64,000 nt of DNA from Ceratotherium simum simum (GCF_000283155.1 NW_004454195.1:10314466-10378465), one strand, 5' to 3'; shown: positions 22,171 to 33,650, counted from the stretch's first letter. Notes: generated by a model from the sequence alone, not told the origin. Program-made: numbers and translations.

Positions 22171-22634
22171 ATATATCAGTTAATATTAGGTCTAGCTGTG
22201 CATAACAGAAAACCCCAAATAACAGTGACTTAAATAGGATAGATATTTATTTCTCTTTCATGAAATGAACACTGGAGGCAGGTATTGCAGGGCTAGTATG
22301 CCTGCTCTGTAAAAATTAAAGACCGAGATCCTTCTATTTGATTGCTCCACCATCCTCTGCATGTGCCACTCATGGCCCAGCAGGCTTGTAGAGTCCAAGT
22401 CATTTGTCTGTGTTTAACTATCAGGAAGGAGAAAGAGAGAAAGAAGGGAACACTTCTTCCCTTTAAACACTTTCCAGAAGTTGCACATAACATTTCTGCT
22501 TATATCTTATTGGCCAGATAGAGTCAAGGCCAGATCTAGCTGAAAAGACGGCTGGGCAATGGCCAGCTGAAAATTAGGGAGTTCTACTACTAAAGAAGGA
22601 ATGCACACTGGGGGACAACTAGCTGTTTCTGATA
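22171..22634 (-). mobile_element. MLT1-type (ERVL-MaLR) LTR
   Basis: Antisense LTR: GTTAATATTAGGTCTAGCTG, GAAAACCCCAAATAACAGTG, ATTTATTTCTCTTTCATGAA, CTTCCAGAAGTTGCACATAA-type phrases (near 22465), CTTATATCTTATTGGCCAGA, ending GGGGGACAACTAGCTG. The same LTR type recurs at 40.0 kb. No internal region adjoins. Confidence 0.78.
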
Positions 22635-23204
22635 GAGCAGATGTGATTTGCACAGTAATATTTTAATTACTATATGAAATCAGAATAAAAGTTTAAATTA
22701 CGTTATTAACAATGAAGTTGTTGTTCATTAAAGATGCATAAGAAAGATAATACTTTTTTTCCTGGGTGCTTGTTTTCTCTAATACGAAGCTACACCAGGA
22801 TTGTCTTTTAAACATAGTGTTTGGTGTAATGTGATTGGGTGTTTAAATTTAGATGCTTTACCAAAGTGCTCTGTTTCATAAGATAGGAAAAGTCTGCTTA
22901 TCACCATGTCAGATAAACCATGTCGATGGTATAAGCCATCCTGTTTAGACCACATAGCCAAGTGTGACACACTGCCACTAGCTAATGACAGCTTACCCTA
23001 ACCCCTGCCAATAAGTAGGATGAAATAAATAGGTCTATGTAGTACTGAATTTGTCAACCTAGACCTATTAAATGAAAACTGTAATGTGTAACGATAGACT
23101 TGATGATCACCGATGTTTCAAAATCAGCAATATTTGAAAAAAAACTATGTCTCACATTTTACTTGTGCTATGATGGTCAAGACAAAAAGATGTATAGATT
23201 AAGC
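22635..23204. other. Unassigned AT-rich unique sequence
   Basis: No element recognised. Balanced AT-rich composition without simple repeats (for example AAACCATGTCGATGGTATAA). Confidence 0.4.
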
Positions 23205-24500
23205 ATATTTATTAAATGAATTTGTTTAATACCTTTTATATGTTTGGCTTTGTTTGGCTTCCGTATGTCTAGCACAGGCTTTGAGGGCATATACAAGATC
23301 ATAAGACACCTTCCTGGTTTTCTGTGCATTAATAATACAAATGAGACAAGATGAGAGTTTAGCTAGACTTTGAAATAGGAGTAGGATTTGGATAGAGAAG
23401 AGGAAAGTAGGAGGGACAGGGTCCAAGTAGAGCCTCGGAGTTGATCAATGCGTTCACACTTGTGGTCCAGGGAGGAGGCCAGCAACCTGGCCGGAGCAGA
23501 AGGAAGAGTGAGAGAGAAGGTTGGCCTGATGGGGTTGGGTGGAAGACCTCAAAGGCAAAGATAATGAATTGGTACTTTGTTCTATCAGCAATGAGGACCA
23601 GTGGGCTATTTCAGAGCAGATGAATGATGAAAAAAGTTCAAGGATGAGGAATAATACGAGCCATGGGGATGGATCATCCTCCTGCTCCCACTGTTGGAAG
23701 AGGGCTGGTAAAGGACACAGGAGGGAAACAGGCAGGGGAATAAACCCAGGAGGGCAGAGCCCCATAGAGACCAAATGGGAGACGTCAGGGGAGTGGGAGT
23801 GGGGATGGTCATTACCAAATTGTGAAATGTTTCAGAGAGTTAAAGGTGAATGAGGAACAAGAAAATGTTGTTATTAGATGTGGTCTAGAATTACCGCTGA
23901 CATTGAGAGCTCACGGTTTCAGGGGTGCCATGTGGTATGGGCCAGACTGCCTGAGAGTAAGGAAGGAATGAGTGTTAAGGAAGTGCAAGGTGGGTGAGAT
24001 TACTTGAGCCAAAAGTTGGCTGAGAAGGAGGAAGGTGAAGTAGTTCAAAGGGAACTCCCCGACACCCGTACCCTGAGATGGGGAGAATTGAATACTTCAA
24101 GGCAGAAAGGCAGCAGCTGTAGATAGGGCCAGAATGAAGATGTGGAAAAGGAGTGGCCCTGGAAGTGAAGTCCCTCGGGTATTAGGGATCTAAAGCATAA
24201 GAGGAGGGCTGGCTGTCTTAGAGAGGAGGCAATCTCCTATACTTCTGTGGCTGGTAGGACACAGGACAAGATGGTAAGCAGAGGGAGAAGCAGGCTGGAG
24301 CTGGAGGCAAGGGTTAGAAGGTTTGCAGGGAGCTTTGGAATTCGCAGGGGAACGTGCAAGGGGAGGTGGGCAGGTGTCAAAGGATTGTAAAGCAGCAGAG
24401 AGGTTTCTGTTGAATGTGCATCTTGGGTCGGGGCAGAGCTGCGTGCGTGACTGTGGAGCAGTTAAGCCGTGGCGATGGCCTACATTGGTGATTGGCATGC
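23205..24500 (-). mobile_element. Long antisense L2 LINE remnant
   Basis: Starts with the antisense L2 3-prime end (TTTATTAAATGAATTTGTTT, GAGGGCATATACAAGATCAT) and continues with ACCTCAAAGGCAAAGATAAT, TGTTCTATCAGCAATGAGGA and TGAAAAAAGTTCAAGGATGA, the antisense of the L2 distal coding region. Beyond about 23900 the match is weak, so the right boundary is uncertain. Overlapping open frames on both strands are by-products of the purine-rich antisense. Confidence 0.6.
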
Positions 24501-25889
24501 TGGACTTGGCAAGGGCCTGAAGCAGCCAAAGGGGTCTCTTGATGATGTGGAGGTTCCCACCTGCATTTCTTCTTTAGAAACAATCCCATAATGCATATTT
24601 AGTCATTATTTTGTAAATGTCTGCAGATGATCATTTTATTTCACAAGAGCAGATGGTGAAAGCAGGGTGCCCTTTGGCCACTGGACTCTTGGATTCTATG
24701 GCACATGTTAAGTACTAAAGAAGTACTAAAGTACTAAATATGGAGGAGGGAGGTCTCCTCTCAATAAATAGCTTGCTCCAACTCTAATGGTATGCTTTGC
24801 AATCTGTGTGTTTGGGGAGTAGCTAGAGCCTCTTTTGTTCTTTCTTCTAATTCCACTTGAGGCCTTGACTCGCAGTACTTCATGGGCATTATTACAGGGT
24901 CAAGGTGTTATTAGCTTCAGGCAAAAGCAAAGCTCACAGATACAAGAGATGTCTTTTAAAAACAATGTGGTTGTTAGCACTTCCACATCCTGACCACACG
25001 TAAGGGGTCCACGGGCGGCCTGATGGCATAGGTGCAGAATCCGTGTGGCTTCTGGTGACTGTCCGGAGCAAACACACAACAGAGACCGAAGGGAGAAAAC
25101 AATGAAAGGTGGAACCTCCAGGTAAGTGCAGGCACCTGCCCTCACCTCCTGCCCCTTCCTCTCTCCTTCATCTGTGCTCTTACCAGGAGAGAATCAAACA
25201 GCACGTGTTTGTTTCTCAGGCCGTCATTAAATAGTTCCTTGGCCACACAGAGCAGACCTGCCCAGGCAGGTGACTCAGAGTTCATGGCTTGCTCAATGGG
25301 AACCCTCTGTTCTGGAAACCAGCATCTATGCCAAGCCTGAGAAAAGTCCTCGCGCAATCCCCACTGGATAACAGTCCAGCTCCGTCTCCCCTTCTCCAAG
25401 CAAAACTATGCTCCTACAGGCACGAGCTTCACTGTTTGGGTTTCCGCAGAACACCCTGGTTACTAAATGGAGCGGAGAGTGCTGGAGGGGGAGATCATGA
25501 ATCTGTAAATCGAGCTGAGAGCGGCTCTTTGGAGCAAAGTGCACCTGCCCTTCACTGCAGACGTGATCCTTGAGATCTGGAGTTACCCGAAAGCTGAGGG
25601 TTGACCGAGTCTTGTATTCCTTAGAAGCGTGTAACTCTCTGGTTTACATGTCGTGTTCAATTCATATGGTCTCCAGGAATCTAGAGTTAGTTTATTCCAT
25701 ACAGCTAGAGGGTGGAGTGCTAGAAACCTGAGCGATTAGGTTTGGAAAATGTGATCTTTTTTTCTTAATCCCTGTGTTAGATTCTCTGAGAACTCCAGGT
25801 TGGTCCCACAAAGGACGGCCTTGAACGCTCTTGGAAGAGTTGTTTTTGTGCTATTTCCCTGGAAGCCACAGGTTGAGATCAAGAGTACC
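24501..25889. other. Unassigned unique sequence
   Basis: About 1.4 kb without a recognised element except a short tandem AGTACTAAA motif (three imperfect copies, about 24711-24741). Open frames at 25142-25573 have no domain. Confidence 0.4.
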
Positions 25890-26125
25890 GTAAAAGATAA
25901 GACACAAGGTTAGCAGTTAGTGTTACCCGAGGCTTGGCCTCCATCTGCTGGGTGACCTTGAATAAATCCCTTTTTCCACTCACTCTGGAGTTGGAATGTG
26001 GGCTGATAATACAGTCTGGCTGCCGGCTGGTGGAGCTCACCGAGGGGTAGTGAGGCTGACGGAGGTCACTTCTGTAAAGGGCTTTGGGATGCTTGAACAG
26101 AAAAGCATAATAAACGACATCCAAT
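25890..26125 (+). mobile_element. MIR SINE
   Basis: CTGCTGGGTGACCTTGAATA, GCTTTGGGATGCTTGAACAG and AAAGCATAATAAACGACATC follow the MIR core and tail. The middle is diverged. Confidence 0.6.
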
Positions 26126-27678
26126 GATCACTACGGTGAGGGGGGTGTAAGCATTCCTTTAGGCTCACGCCTATCAGCACCTGAGTTCCAGTCACAGGGT
26201 ACAAAGCAGCACAGGGACTTCCAGTTTCCCCACACCCACAGACTCGGTATTAGTCCCTCCCAGTATCACACAGGCTCTGGGGTTTCTGTCAGTGGACGTT
26301 TAATTTGATTTATCTTGGTCTGGCTTAGGCTGGATGAAGTCAACTAGCCAACAAATCCTTGATTGTTTCTGAGGAGCAGAGGCTCAAAGGCTCTTCTCTA
26401 ACCACTTAATTACCCTCGGTTGCAGGAAAGGCGAAGCCTGGATTTGAATAGGGTATTTGCATATCTGCACAGCTTTCCTGTTCACTTTCTCCCCAAACTC
26501 TCAGAAGGCTCCTGCTGCACAGCTCATGGGATTTGAGGAGGCTTTTTTTTGCCTTGGCTAGAAAAGGGAGGTTATTAAGAAACCCAAACATTCTCTATTT
26601 TTGTTTCAGTTGTGTTCTGTGTTTAATAACTGTTGGGTCTGTCCTGCCACTCTTTAATTTTGTATCTGTCTTTCATGTACACATTCTTTTTTTTAGCATC
26701 TGACGCCACAGATATTAACTGCTATTGATAGTACTCAGTCTTGACCCAGAAAAATATTAGGTTAAATAACTTTTGTTGCCCTGCGACCATCTGTCATCTG
26801 CGCCAGAAAGGCTGTGTCTGGAGGAGGTTTCTGGGAGACCCCGTCTTCTCTGTAGACTAGAAGAATTCTTTTTATGGTCCTTTCTATAATCAGTGTTACG
26901 TGGAGAGTGGAAATTGCAGATTGACTCCAAAGTCAACCCACTCTCTGTTCTATTCCAAACAGCGATAGTCGGTTATTTTTCAGAGACAAAGAATCCTGTG
27001 GCATTGATTGTCTCTTCTTTCCTGCAGTTCTGACATGGAGGCTGTGAAGATCTTCACGATCTCCCTACACTACTAAAAACAGCGCTAATGACTCCCTGTC
27101 CTGGTCCATTGTCTCTTGTTCAGGACGCGGGAACTTGTTCCAACAGTGATTTAGCCGTGTTCCGACGTGACTTTTTGGGTCACAAGGAGGTGGCATGTTC
27201 TATTTCCACATCCCCATGACATTGTTTCCCTGTCAAGCTACTTCATGCCTTTTCATTCTTTTTACCACAAAACCATCTGGAAAGAGGAGCCTATAATCAT
27301 GGCCTCCATTTTCTCTCCTCCCACTCATTCATCTCTTAATTTCACTCTGGCTTTTGCCCCATCACTTGCCTGACACTGCTCTGGCAAAGGTCAGCTAGGA
27401 CCTCATTGCCAATTCGGTGACTTGGTTGGGGTCTATGAATTTTGATGGGGAAACTACTAACCTTTAACTGACAGTTAACATTTTCTTCAACCATGAATGT
27501 AGGCAACAAACCACAGTAGTATTAATAGTATCCATAGATATTTCAGTATCACATCACAGTTATTACAGATATCTTGAAGTATTGTTTTCTTTCATCACTG
27601 TTGGGAAATTACAATGGTTTGTAGACTAACTGCCAGATCGTATTACTTAATGCATTAATAAAGAAGCACATAAATGAC
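26126..27678. other. Unassigned unique sequence
   Basis: About 1.5 kb with no recognised element. Confidence 0.4.
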
Positions 27679-27680
27679 TA

Positions 27681-27892
27681 CAGTCAGGCGCCACATAACA
27701 ACGTTTTGATCAACGATGGACCGCATATGTGATGATGGTCCCTTAAGATTAGTACCATGAAGCCCAGATGTGGAGTAAGCTATACCATCTAGGTTTGTGT
27801 AAGTGTGCTCTATGATGTTTGCACAATGATGAAATTGCCTAATGATGCACGTCTCAGAATGTATCCTTGGCATTAAGTGATGCATGACTATG
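27681..27892. mobile_element. Tigger/pogo-like non-autonomous DNA transposon
   Basis: Left end CAGTCAGGCGCCACATAACA preceded by TA (27679-27680); right end GTGATGCATGACTATG followed by TA, consistent with the TA target used by Tc1/mariner-group elements. Internal phrases ATGGTCCCTTAAGATTAGTA and CTATACCATCTAGGTTTGTG match a common mammalian element of this group. The exact family is not assigned. Confidence 0.78.
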
Positions 27893-28274
27893 TAGCACAA
27901 TATTTAAATAATTATATTTCAATATAAGTAGTTTTATTTATCATATGCATTGTAGTTTATATATGTAATGATATTATTTTGAGAAGGGCCCATAGGTTTT
28001 GTCAGACTTCCAAAGAGAGCTATGACAAAAAAAAAGGGCAAAGAACCCAGTTTTAATCATTAGCCATCTTATTTCTCTAGAGCATTTCTCTTATAATGAG
28101 AAGGACCTCCTGCTGAAAGCTCTCTTCTTTGCACCCATGATAGCACTCTTTTCCCCCAGGTTTCTCATTACTCTTTTCCCTGTTCTTAGTTCTTCTTCAG
28201 TTTATTTCTTACATTTGAGGTTTTTCCAGGATTCTCTTCTATCCTTCCTCTCTCCCTCCCTTCTTTCTTTCTTC
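27893..28274. other. Unassigned sequence with a short CT-rich run
   Basis: AT-rich DNA, then pyrimidine-rich sequence at about 28235-28275 (TCTCCCTCCCTTC). No element recognised. Confidence 0.4.
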
Positions 28275-28725
28275 TACGAATATTTATTGAGTGCCTACTC
28301 TTAAGTAGCTGACAGTTCTATGGAGGGTGCAGACAGGCAAGAAGGTCATTACAATACAGGCTGACATGTGCTGCAGGATACTTAGGGACACTTAGAAGAA
28401 AAACCTACACCAGCCTTGAGGGTAGAGAAAGACTTCTTTTGGAGGCACCTTTAAGCTAAGTCCTGGAAGATCAGGTAGAATTAGCTAGGCTTGGTGGTGG
28501 GAACAGAGTGGCGGCTACAAAGGACTGGTTGGATGAATAAGTTGAGGCTGAAGAGATAGGAGTGGCCAGACTGTGTAGTGTGTTTCAAACCAAGCTAAGG
28601 GTAGCCACCAAGGGGCTTTAAGAGAATTGCATTTTAGAAAGGTTACTCTGGCTTGGAGTGAAGAATGTTTTGGAGAGGAGAAGCCGTGAGGTGAGAGACA
28701 AGGTAAGAAGCTAAGAAATGCTAAC
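28275..28725 (-). mobile_element. L2 LINE 3-prime end, antisense
   Basis: Opens with the antisense tail AATATTTATTGAGTGCCTAC and continues TAAGTCCTGGAAGATCAGGT, GGGCTTTAAGAGAATTGCAT and TTTTAGAAAGGTTACTCTGG, all antisense distal L2. Confidence 0.82.
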
Positions 28726-28734
28726 CTTTGCTCT

Positions 28735-29025
28735 TTCTTGAATGCATCACATGTGTCCATCCCCTGCTCAGGTTTTCCTTCTGTCTGAGATGCTCCTCCC
28801 TGGTACTCAACACTCCTGGACAACTGTGCTCCACCTCCCAGGCAACGTCCTCTCTTTAGACTTGACTTCTTCACCATGTTCTTGGAGGATGTGTAGAGTT
28901 ATTTTTCATACTTCTGTTTCTTACATCTTCTTTGAGTTATGTGAGGTCAAAGACTGGGCGTTGCTCGTCTTTATATCCCTAGCACTTAGCATATTTCTGG
29001 GCTCATAGTAGATTTCTAAATTGAG
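28735..29025 (+). mobile_element. L2 LINE 3-prime end
   Basis: TCTGTCTGAGATGCTCCTCC, CACCTCCCAGGCAACGTCCT, GTCAAAGACTGGGCGTTGCT and TCCCTAGCACTTAGCATATT followed by GGCTCATAGTAG are forward L2 3-prime sequence. It abuts the antisense copy at 28275-28725. Confidence 0.82.
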
Positions 29026-29171
29026 CCAAATGAAGGGAGAGAAACTACAAAGAGGTTATAGAATTTGTCCAGAGCCATATAGCAAAGAGAGCCTAGGAAA
29101 CCCCTCAGAGCTGTCCGTAGACTCATTCAGTCTCAGGGTGAGAAGGTCTTCTAGCTGTCCTTTAGCTTTTT

Positions 29172-29418
29172 TGTGTGTGTGTGAGGAAGATTAGCCCTGA
29201 GCTAACATCTGTTGCCAATCCTCCTCTTTTTGCTGAGGAAGATTGGCTCTGGGCTGACATCTGTGCCCATCTTCCTCTACTTTATATGGGACGCCACAAC
29301 AGCGTGGCTTGACAAGTAGTGCATTGGTCCGTGCCTGGGATCCAACCTGAGAACCCCAGGCAGCCGGCCGCTGAAGCAGAGAGCACGAACTTAACCGCTA
29401 CACCACCAGACTGGCCCC
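29172..29418 (-). mobile_element. ERE1-type SINE
   Basis: Antisense, full length. The T/TG-rich tail is at the left (TGTGTGTGTGAGGAAGATTA), followed by GAGCTAACATCTGTTGCCAA, TGACATCTGTGCCCATCTTC, AACTTAACCGCTACACCACC and the head end GACTGGCCCC. Flanked by a perfect 14-bp duplication TCCTTTAGCTTTTT (29158-29171 and 29419-29432), so it is a well-preserved, comparatively recent insertion. Confidence 0.96.
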
Positions 29419-29432
29419 TCCTTTAGCTTTTT

Positions 29433-30602
29433 AAATAGAAGCACTTAGTTTTTGTCTAGGAGAAATCTGCTGGGCTTGTACCTCTTCTGCCACTTCCTGT
29501 CACCACCAGCCGATCAGTGGGTGTTGCCAGAATTCAGAGGTGTTTTAACAGGACTTGGGTTTTTCACTTTTAGTAAAATGGATCTAATGGTCTTCTTTTG
29601 TTTTTAGTGGAAAAGAGAGATTTTTCTCCCAGGATGACACAGTAGAGAGTAACTAAGTGAAATGGGCTGAACCTCAGCCAAGGGAAGTTGTAGGTTGAAA
29701 GCCAGAACATCCGAAAACCTGACCCTGTGGTGAAATGCATTTGTGGGTGGCCCACTGTCTTGGGACTGAGGGTGGGATGTAACAGCAGCCCCAATTGTAG
29801 AGATTTCACCATGAACCTGGACGAAGCCGTTGAGCTGCCTTGATAATTGGCAGAGGGTACTCCCTCACATTGCTCCCACTTTGAATTTCAGGTTCTAGAT
29901 GAAGGTTCTAGAGGAAAAACAAGGCACAAACTATGTATTTTTTTTCTTGCTGGCACTGTCTATGTTTTCCAGCTTTCCCCATGATCAAATGGAAAAAATA
30001 TTAATGGTTTGGGTTCATTGCTCTTTATGCAGGTGGCAGCCAGACTCCAGAGAACCTTGGGAGTTGGAAAGAACATCACAAAGATTGCAGGTCACTCCTT
30101 AAACTTTCTGTGTCTGCAGGTCAAGTGGAGAAAGGGCTGCTCAATTGCTGGTAGGGATGATCATATAATGGGCTCTTATTCCCTGGCAGGCAGAATGTTG
30201 ATCAGTATCAGACCCAGACTACATCCCATTCCTTACAAAAGCAGAAATAAATGGTGGGGGTGGAGTTAACCATTGAGGAGACAAACAAAACAAGAACTTC
30301 TTCTGAAGGCCCTAAAAATAAAACGAACAGATACTCCTGATGGTGAGTTAGGGAACCCCAGTTTACACTTGACAAACACTACAATAAAGTTTTCTCATAA
30401 ACCTCAGGCAAAATTTTGCCTTAGCCGGATTTTGGCAGGGAAGGTTCATTTAGTTCTTGTCAGGACTAACTGGTATTGGAAATTTCATCAAGTATGTTGT
30501 TGAGCTCTGTGGATTAGAAAAATAGAGAGGCACAATTTTTGAGATAGAGAGAAAGGGATAAAAGTTGTACTTTAAGAAAATCTTGGAATCAAATTGAGCA
30601 CC
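29433..30602. other. Unassigned unique sequence
   Basis: No element recognised. Open frames at 29899-30269 lack a domain. Confidence 0.4.
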
Positions 30603-30968
30603 TGCAATGGACTGAATGTTTGTGCCCCTCCCTCCAAATTCATATGTTGAAACCCTAATCCCAGTGTGATAGTCTTTGGAGGTGGGGCCTTTGGGAGATA
30701 ATTAGATCTTGAGGGTGGAGCCCTTGTAAGTGGGATTAGTGCACTTATAAAAAGAAACTCCAGAAAGCTCTCTCCCTCTTTTCCCCATGTGAGAACACAA
30801 GGAGAAGTCATTAGTCTGCAACCTGGAAGAGAGCTCTCACCAAAATCTGACCATGCTGGCACCCTGATCTTGGACTTCCTGCCTCTATAACAGCGAGAAG
30901 TAAATTTCTTGTTTATAAGTCACCCAGTCTATGGGACTTTGTTATAGCAGCCTGAACGGACTAAGACA
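30603..30968 (+). mobile_element. MLT1-type (ERVL-MaLR) solo LTR, full length
   Basis: Begins TGCAATGGACTGAATG and ends CTGAACGGACTAAGACA, the standard ends. Internal landmarks: TTCATATGTTGAAACCCTAA, GAGGTGGGGCCTTTGGGAG, GTGGGATTAGTGCACTTATA, CCCATGTGAGAACACAAGGA, GATCTTGGACTTCCTGCCTC and a poly-A region AGTAAATTTC. Flanks GCACC and GTCCT do not match, so the target duplication has decayed or been lost. Confidence 0.93.
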
Positions 30969-31387
30969 GTCCTATGGTTCTTGCTTTTGATCACTGCAAC
31001 TGTTGAAAACCCAGCTTTGCAAAGATATGACTTCATTGAAAGGAATGTAGCACTATCTCATGATGAGGCTATGAACTAATTGTACTGTATGAACTATTGG
31101 ATAAACGTTGAGCTGGCAGTAGTTCAAGCTAGTATAGATAGATGTTGAGTGTGGTATGGTTTATTTACATTTAAAATATTCTGTAGCATTTCTTTAAGTT
31201 TGTTGGAGCACCTTGGGATGCTTCCCTGCACAGTTTGGAGCATCAGAATGGGTATGGCAGACTAGAGACATTGTAGAAAACTAGAGAAGAGAAAGTCAAC
31301 ACAGGCCAAAGTCATCAACAAGAGCAGAATCTCCAAAGCCAGTCCACACCTGCCAACTTCATAATACAGAAGCTTTTCAAGGCAATG
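30969..31387. other. Unassigned unique sequence
   Basis: No element recognised. Confidence 0.4.
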
Positions 31388-31443
31388 AACTGTAGAACCA
31401 TAAAATGTTAGGGCCTGAGGAAGTGGAGAGAAGGACAAAATCT

Positions 31444-31623
31444 GTGCTTAGCCACTAGCCACGTGTGCCTATTTCAACTTAAATCAATTGAAATGAATTA
31501 AAACTAACAACTCAAAACTAAAAATTCCTCCATTGCACTAGCCACATTTCAAGTGTTCAATAGCCACAGCACAGATAGAGAACATTTCCATCATCACAGA
31601 AATTTCTGTTGGACAGTGCTGAT
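31444..31623. mobile_element. MER3-like non-autonomous hAT element, partial
   Basis: GCCACTAGCCACGTGTGCCT, CTAGCCACATTTCAAGTGTT, CAATAGCCACAG, AACATTTCCATCATCACAGA and the end TTGGACAGTGCTG match a common mammalian MER family. The left terminal repeat is missing. Confidence 0.72.
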
Positions 31624-31634
31624 CTGATCTAAAG

Positions 31635-31866
31635 CAGGGTCAGCAAACTACATACCATGGGCCAAACCCAGATCACTGCCTGTTTTTGTACATCCCACGA
31701 GCTTAAAATGGTTTTTACATTTTAAAATGGTCGAAAAAATTTGTGGAAATTAATTTTCTTTCTTGTTATGTAAGTACCTTCAAACATCCTTGGTTTTGCC
31801 TCTTGGCCCATAAAGCCTAATATATTTACTGTCTGGACCTTTCCAGAAAATGTTAGCCAACCTCTA
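31635..31866. mobile_element. hAT-Charlie-type MITE with intact 8-bp target duplication
   Basis: Terminal repeats CAGGGTCAGCAAACTA (31635) and GTTAGCCAACCTCTA (to 31866) are worn inverted copies. Internal phrases TGCCTGTTTTTGTACATCCC, AATGGTTTTTACATTTTAAA and GCCCATAAAGCCTAATATAT match a MER30/MER33-like family. The 8-bp sequence ATCTAAAG occurs exactly on both sides (31627-31634 and 31867-31874), as expected for hAT transposition. Confidence 0.92.
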
Positions 31867-31995
31867 ATCTAAAGCATCTTCTAACTCCAGTTGAGGAAAC
31901 TGAAGCCTAGAGATAGAAAGTGACTTGTGGTTGATCACACAGCCTGAAAGGACAGTCTCAACTCTGGCTTTTGTTTAACCTGTTCCTTTATTGTG

Positions 31996-32497
31996 TCCTG
32001 GTGTCTTTCTTTCTGGGCACCCCTGTTGCCATTCACCCAGCAAATAAAACAATAGGTTCCTTTAACTGCATTCTGAACTAGAAAGGGAGTAATCAACTCC
32101 TTGGAGAAACCTTGATCATCCTTCACTTATGACTCTGTCACCGGGAGGACCAGGGAGATCATCTGCTGGAGCCACCGGTTCACAAAGGGCTTCACATGGG
32201 GACACTGGGATTCTCTTCAAGTGAGGTGACAGACACGGAAATACCCAGATGGAGGGAAAGACAACTGTCATCATATAACTTAAAATTTGTGTTCCTCTGC
32301 CAGACCATACTGCCTATGATGATCTACAAGTTAACATTTAAAAAAAACTTTAATTATCTTGTGATTAGTGCCAGTTATGTTGCATTATATTCGTGTTGTG
32401 AGTTAAAGGCATTGATTTGTCAATTATAAATATTTAAAATAAACTGCATTTTTAATAACCCTGTTGGTCATTTCTTCATTTTTTCATGTTTTTAAAA
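31996..32497. other. Unassigned unique sequence
   Basis: No element recognised. Confidence 0.4.
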
Positions 32498-32509
32498 ATA
32501 TACTCCAGA

Positions 32510-32702
32510 GCCAGCCCTGATGGCCTAGTGGTTAAAATTTGGTGCTCACTGTTTCAGTGGCCCGGGTTTGCCTCCCTGTCGTGGAACCAAACCACTCATC
32601 TGTCAGTTGCCATGTTGTGGTGGCAGCTCACAGAGAAGAACCAGAACGACTTACAGCTGTGACATACAATCATATACTGGGGCTTTGGGGAGGAAAAAAA
32701 AT
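32510..32702 (+). mobile_element. ERE-type SINE, variant without the ERE1 tail
   Basis: Head GCCAGCCCTGATGGCCTAGT and GTGGTTAAAATTTGGTGC, body CATCTGTCAGTTGCCATGTT and CATATACTGGGGCTTTGGGG, A-rich end. Flanks ATATACTCCAGA and ATATTCTCCAGA form a near-perfect target duplication. Same subfamily body as the copies at 6.5 and 17.4 kb. Confidence 0.92.
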
Positions 32703-32739
32703 ATATATTCTCCAGAATATCCATATTTGCGAATTTACC

Positions 32740-33325
32740 TACTGGCTAATATTTATTTATAACCCTCAAATCAATAATTGCAGTGCTTTCACAGTCATTT
32801 GTGGACATGTGCAAAGTGGCGAAACATTTGAGTTGCCCAAAGCACACATTTCCAGCTGAAGTCGAACAAAGCCGCGCTCTGCCTTCTTGTTTTAGCTCTC
32901 ATACTATAAACAAGTGTCCTTTTCACGGTCTATTTAGTGCCACATTTCCCACATTTTTGTGCTTTTTGTTAGTGATTTCACTGTTTAAAACAGTCTGCAA
33001 GTATAGTGCTCAAGTGCTGTCTAGTGTTCCTAAGTACAAGAAGGCTGTGATGTGTCTTAAATATGTGTGTTAGAGAATCTTTGTTCAGAAATGAGTTATA
33101 GTGCTGTTGGCTGTGAGTCCAATGTTAATGAATCAACAATATATATTAAATGAGGTGTCTTTGAACAGAAACACACATAAAACAAGGTTATGTATTGATC
33201 AGTTGATGGAAATGTGACCAGAGGCTCACAGGAACCTAACCCTGTGTTTCCTGTAGGAGCAATGGTTCAGTGTTCACGATGACTTTATAGATTATATCTA
33301 CCGTAAATAATGAGAATCCACTATA
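32740..33325 (+). mobile_element. Tigger DNA transposon remnant with broken transposase start
   Basis: 5-prime region (GCAAAGTGGCGAAACATTTG, GAAGTCGAACAAAGCCGCGC), then the beginning of the transposase frame, whose residues read AQVLSSVPKYKKAVMCL near 33012-33060, then a jump to the right end (CAATGGTTCAGTGTTCACGA, GTAAATAATGAGAATCCAC). Most of the transposase is deleted, and stops follow soon after the start. A typical internally deleted Tigger. Confidence 0.9.
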
Positions 33326-33544
33326 TTTGTAACACATAAGATCTTATGAACCCATCACTGTGCCTCTTCCCATGCAGCTCACCTGGGCTGATCTTAGTGT
33401 CCACACTCTATTTGAACTGGAGGTAGTTAAACAGATGGCTCAATAATTCACGTGCAGACTGCTCTCTTCCCAGGGACGGCTAGAACTCATTTCTCTAAGT
33501 GACAGATTCCTGACCATCAAGATTGGGAACACTTATCTTAAGGC

Positions 33545-33650
33545 TGAGCTCTGACAGCCAATTTGCTGTGTCATCTTATGGAGTTGCTTATTCTCTCTGA
33601 GCTCCAGCCAGATAGTGAAATGAGACATATAGGACCGACTCAACTCACAG
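33545..33650 (+). mobile_element. Possible MIR fragment
   Basis: TTTGCTGTGTCATCTTATGG and AGTGAAATGAGACATATAGG loosely follow a MIR core. Weak. Confidence 0.4.

Larger units (their letters stand above)
31388..31995 (-). mobile_element. MIR-class SINE (antisense) disrupted by DNA transposons
   Basis: The left piece TAGAACCATAAAATGTTAGG (from 31392) and the right piece TTGAGGAAACTGAAGCCTAG, AAAGTGACTTGTGGTTGATC (31890-31945) are successive parts of one antisense SINE, with two hAT-type elements between them. Confidence 0.65.

Noticed and set aside
25007..25035. GGGCGGCCTGATGGCATA, resembling an ERE head
   Set aside because: The similarity stops after about 20 bases. No body, tail or target duplication follows.
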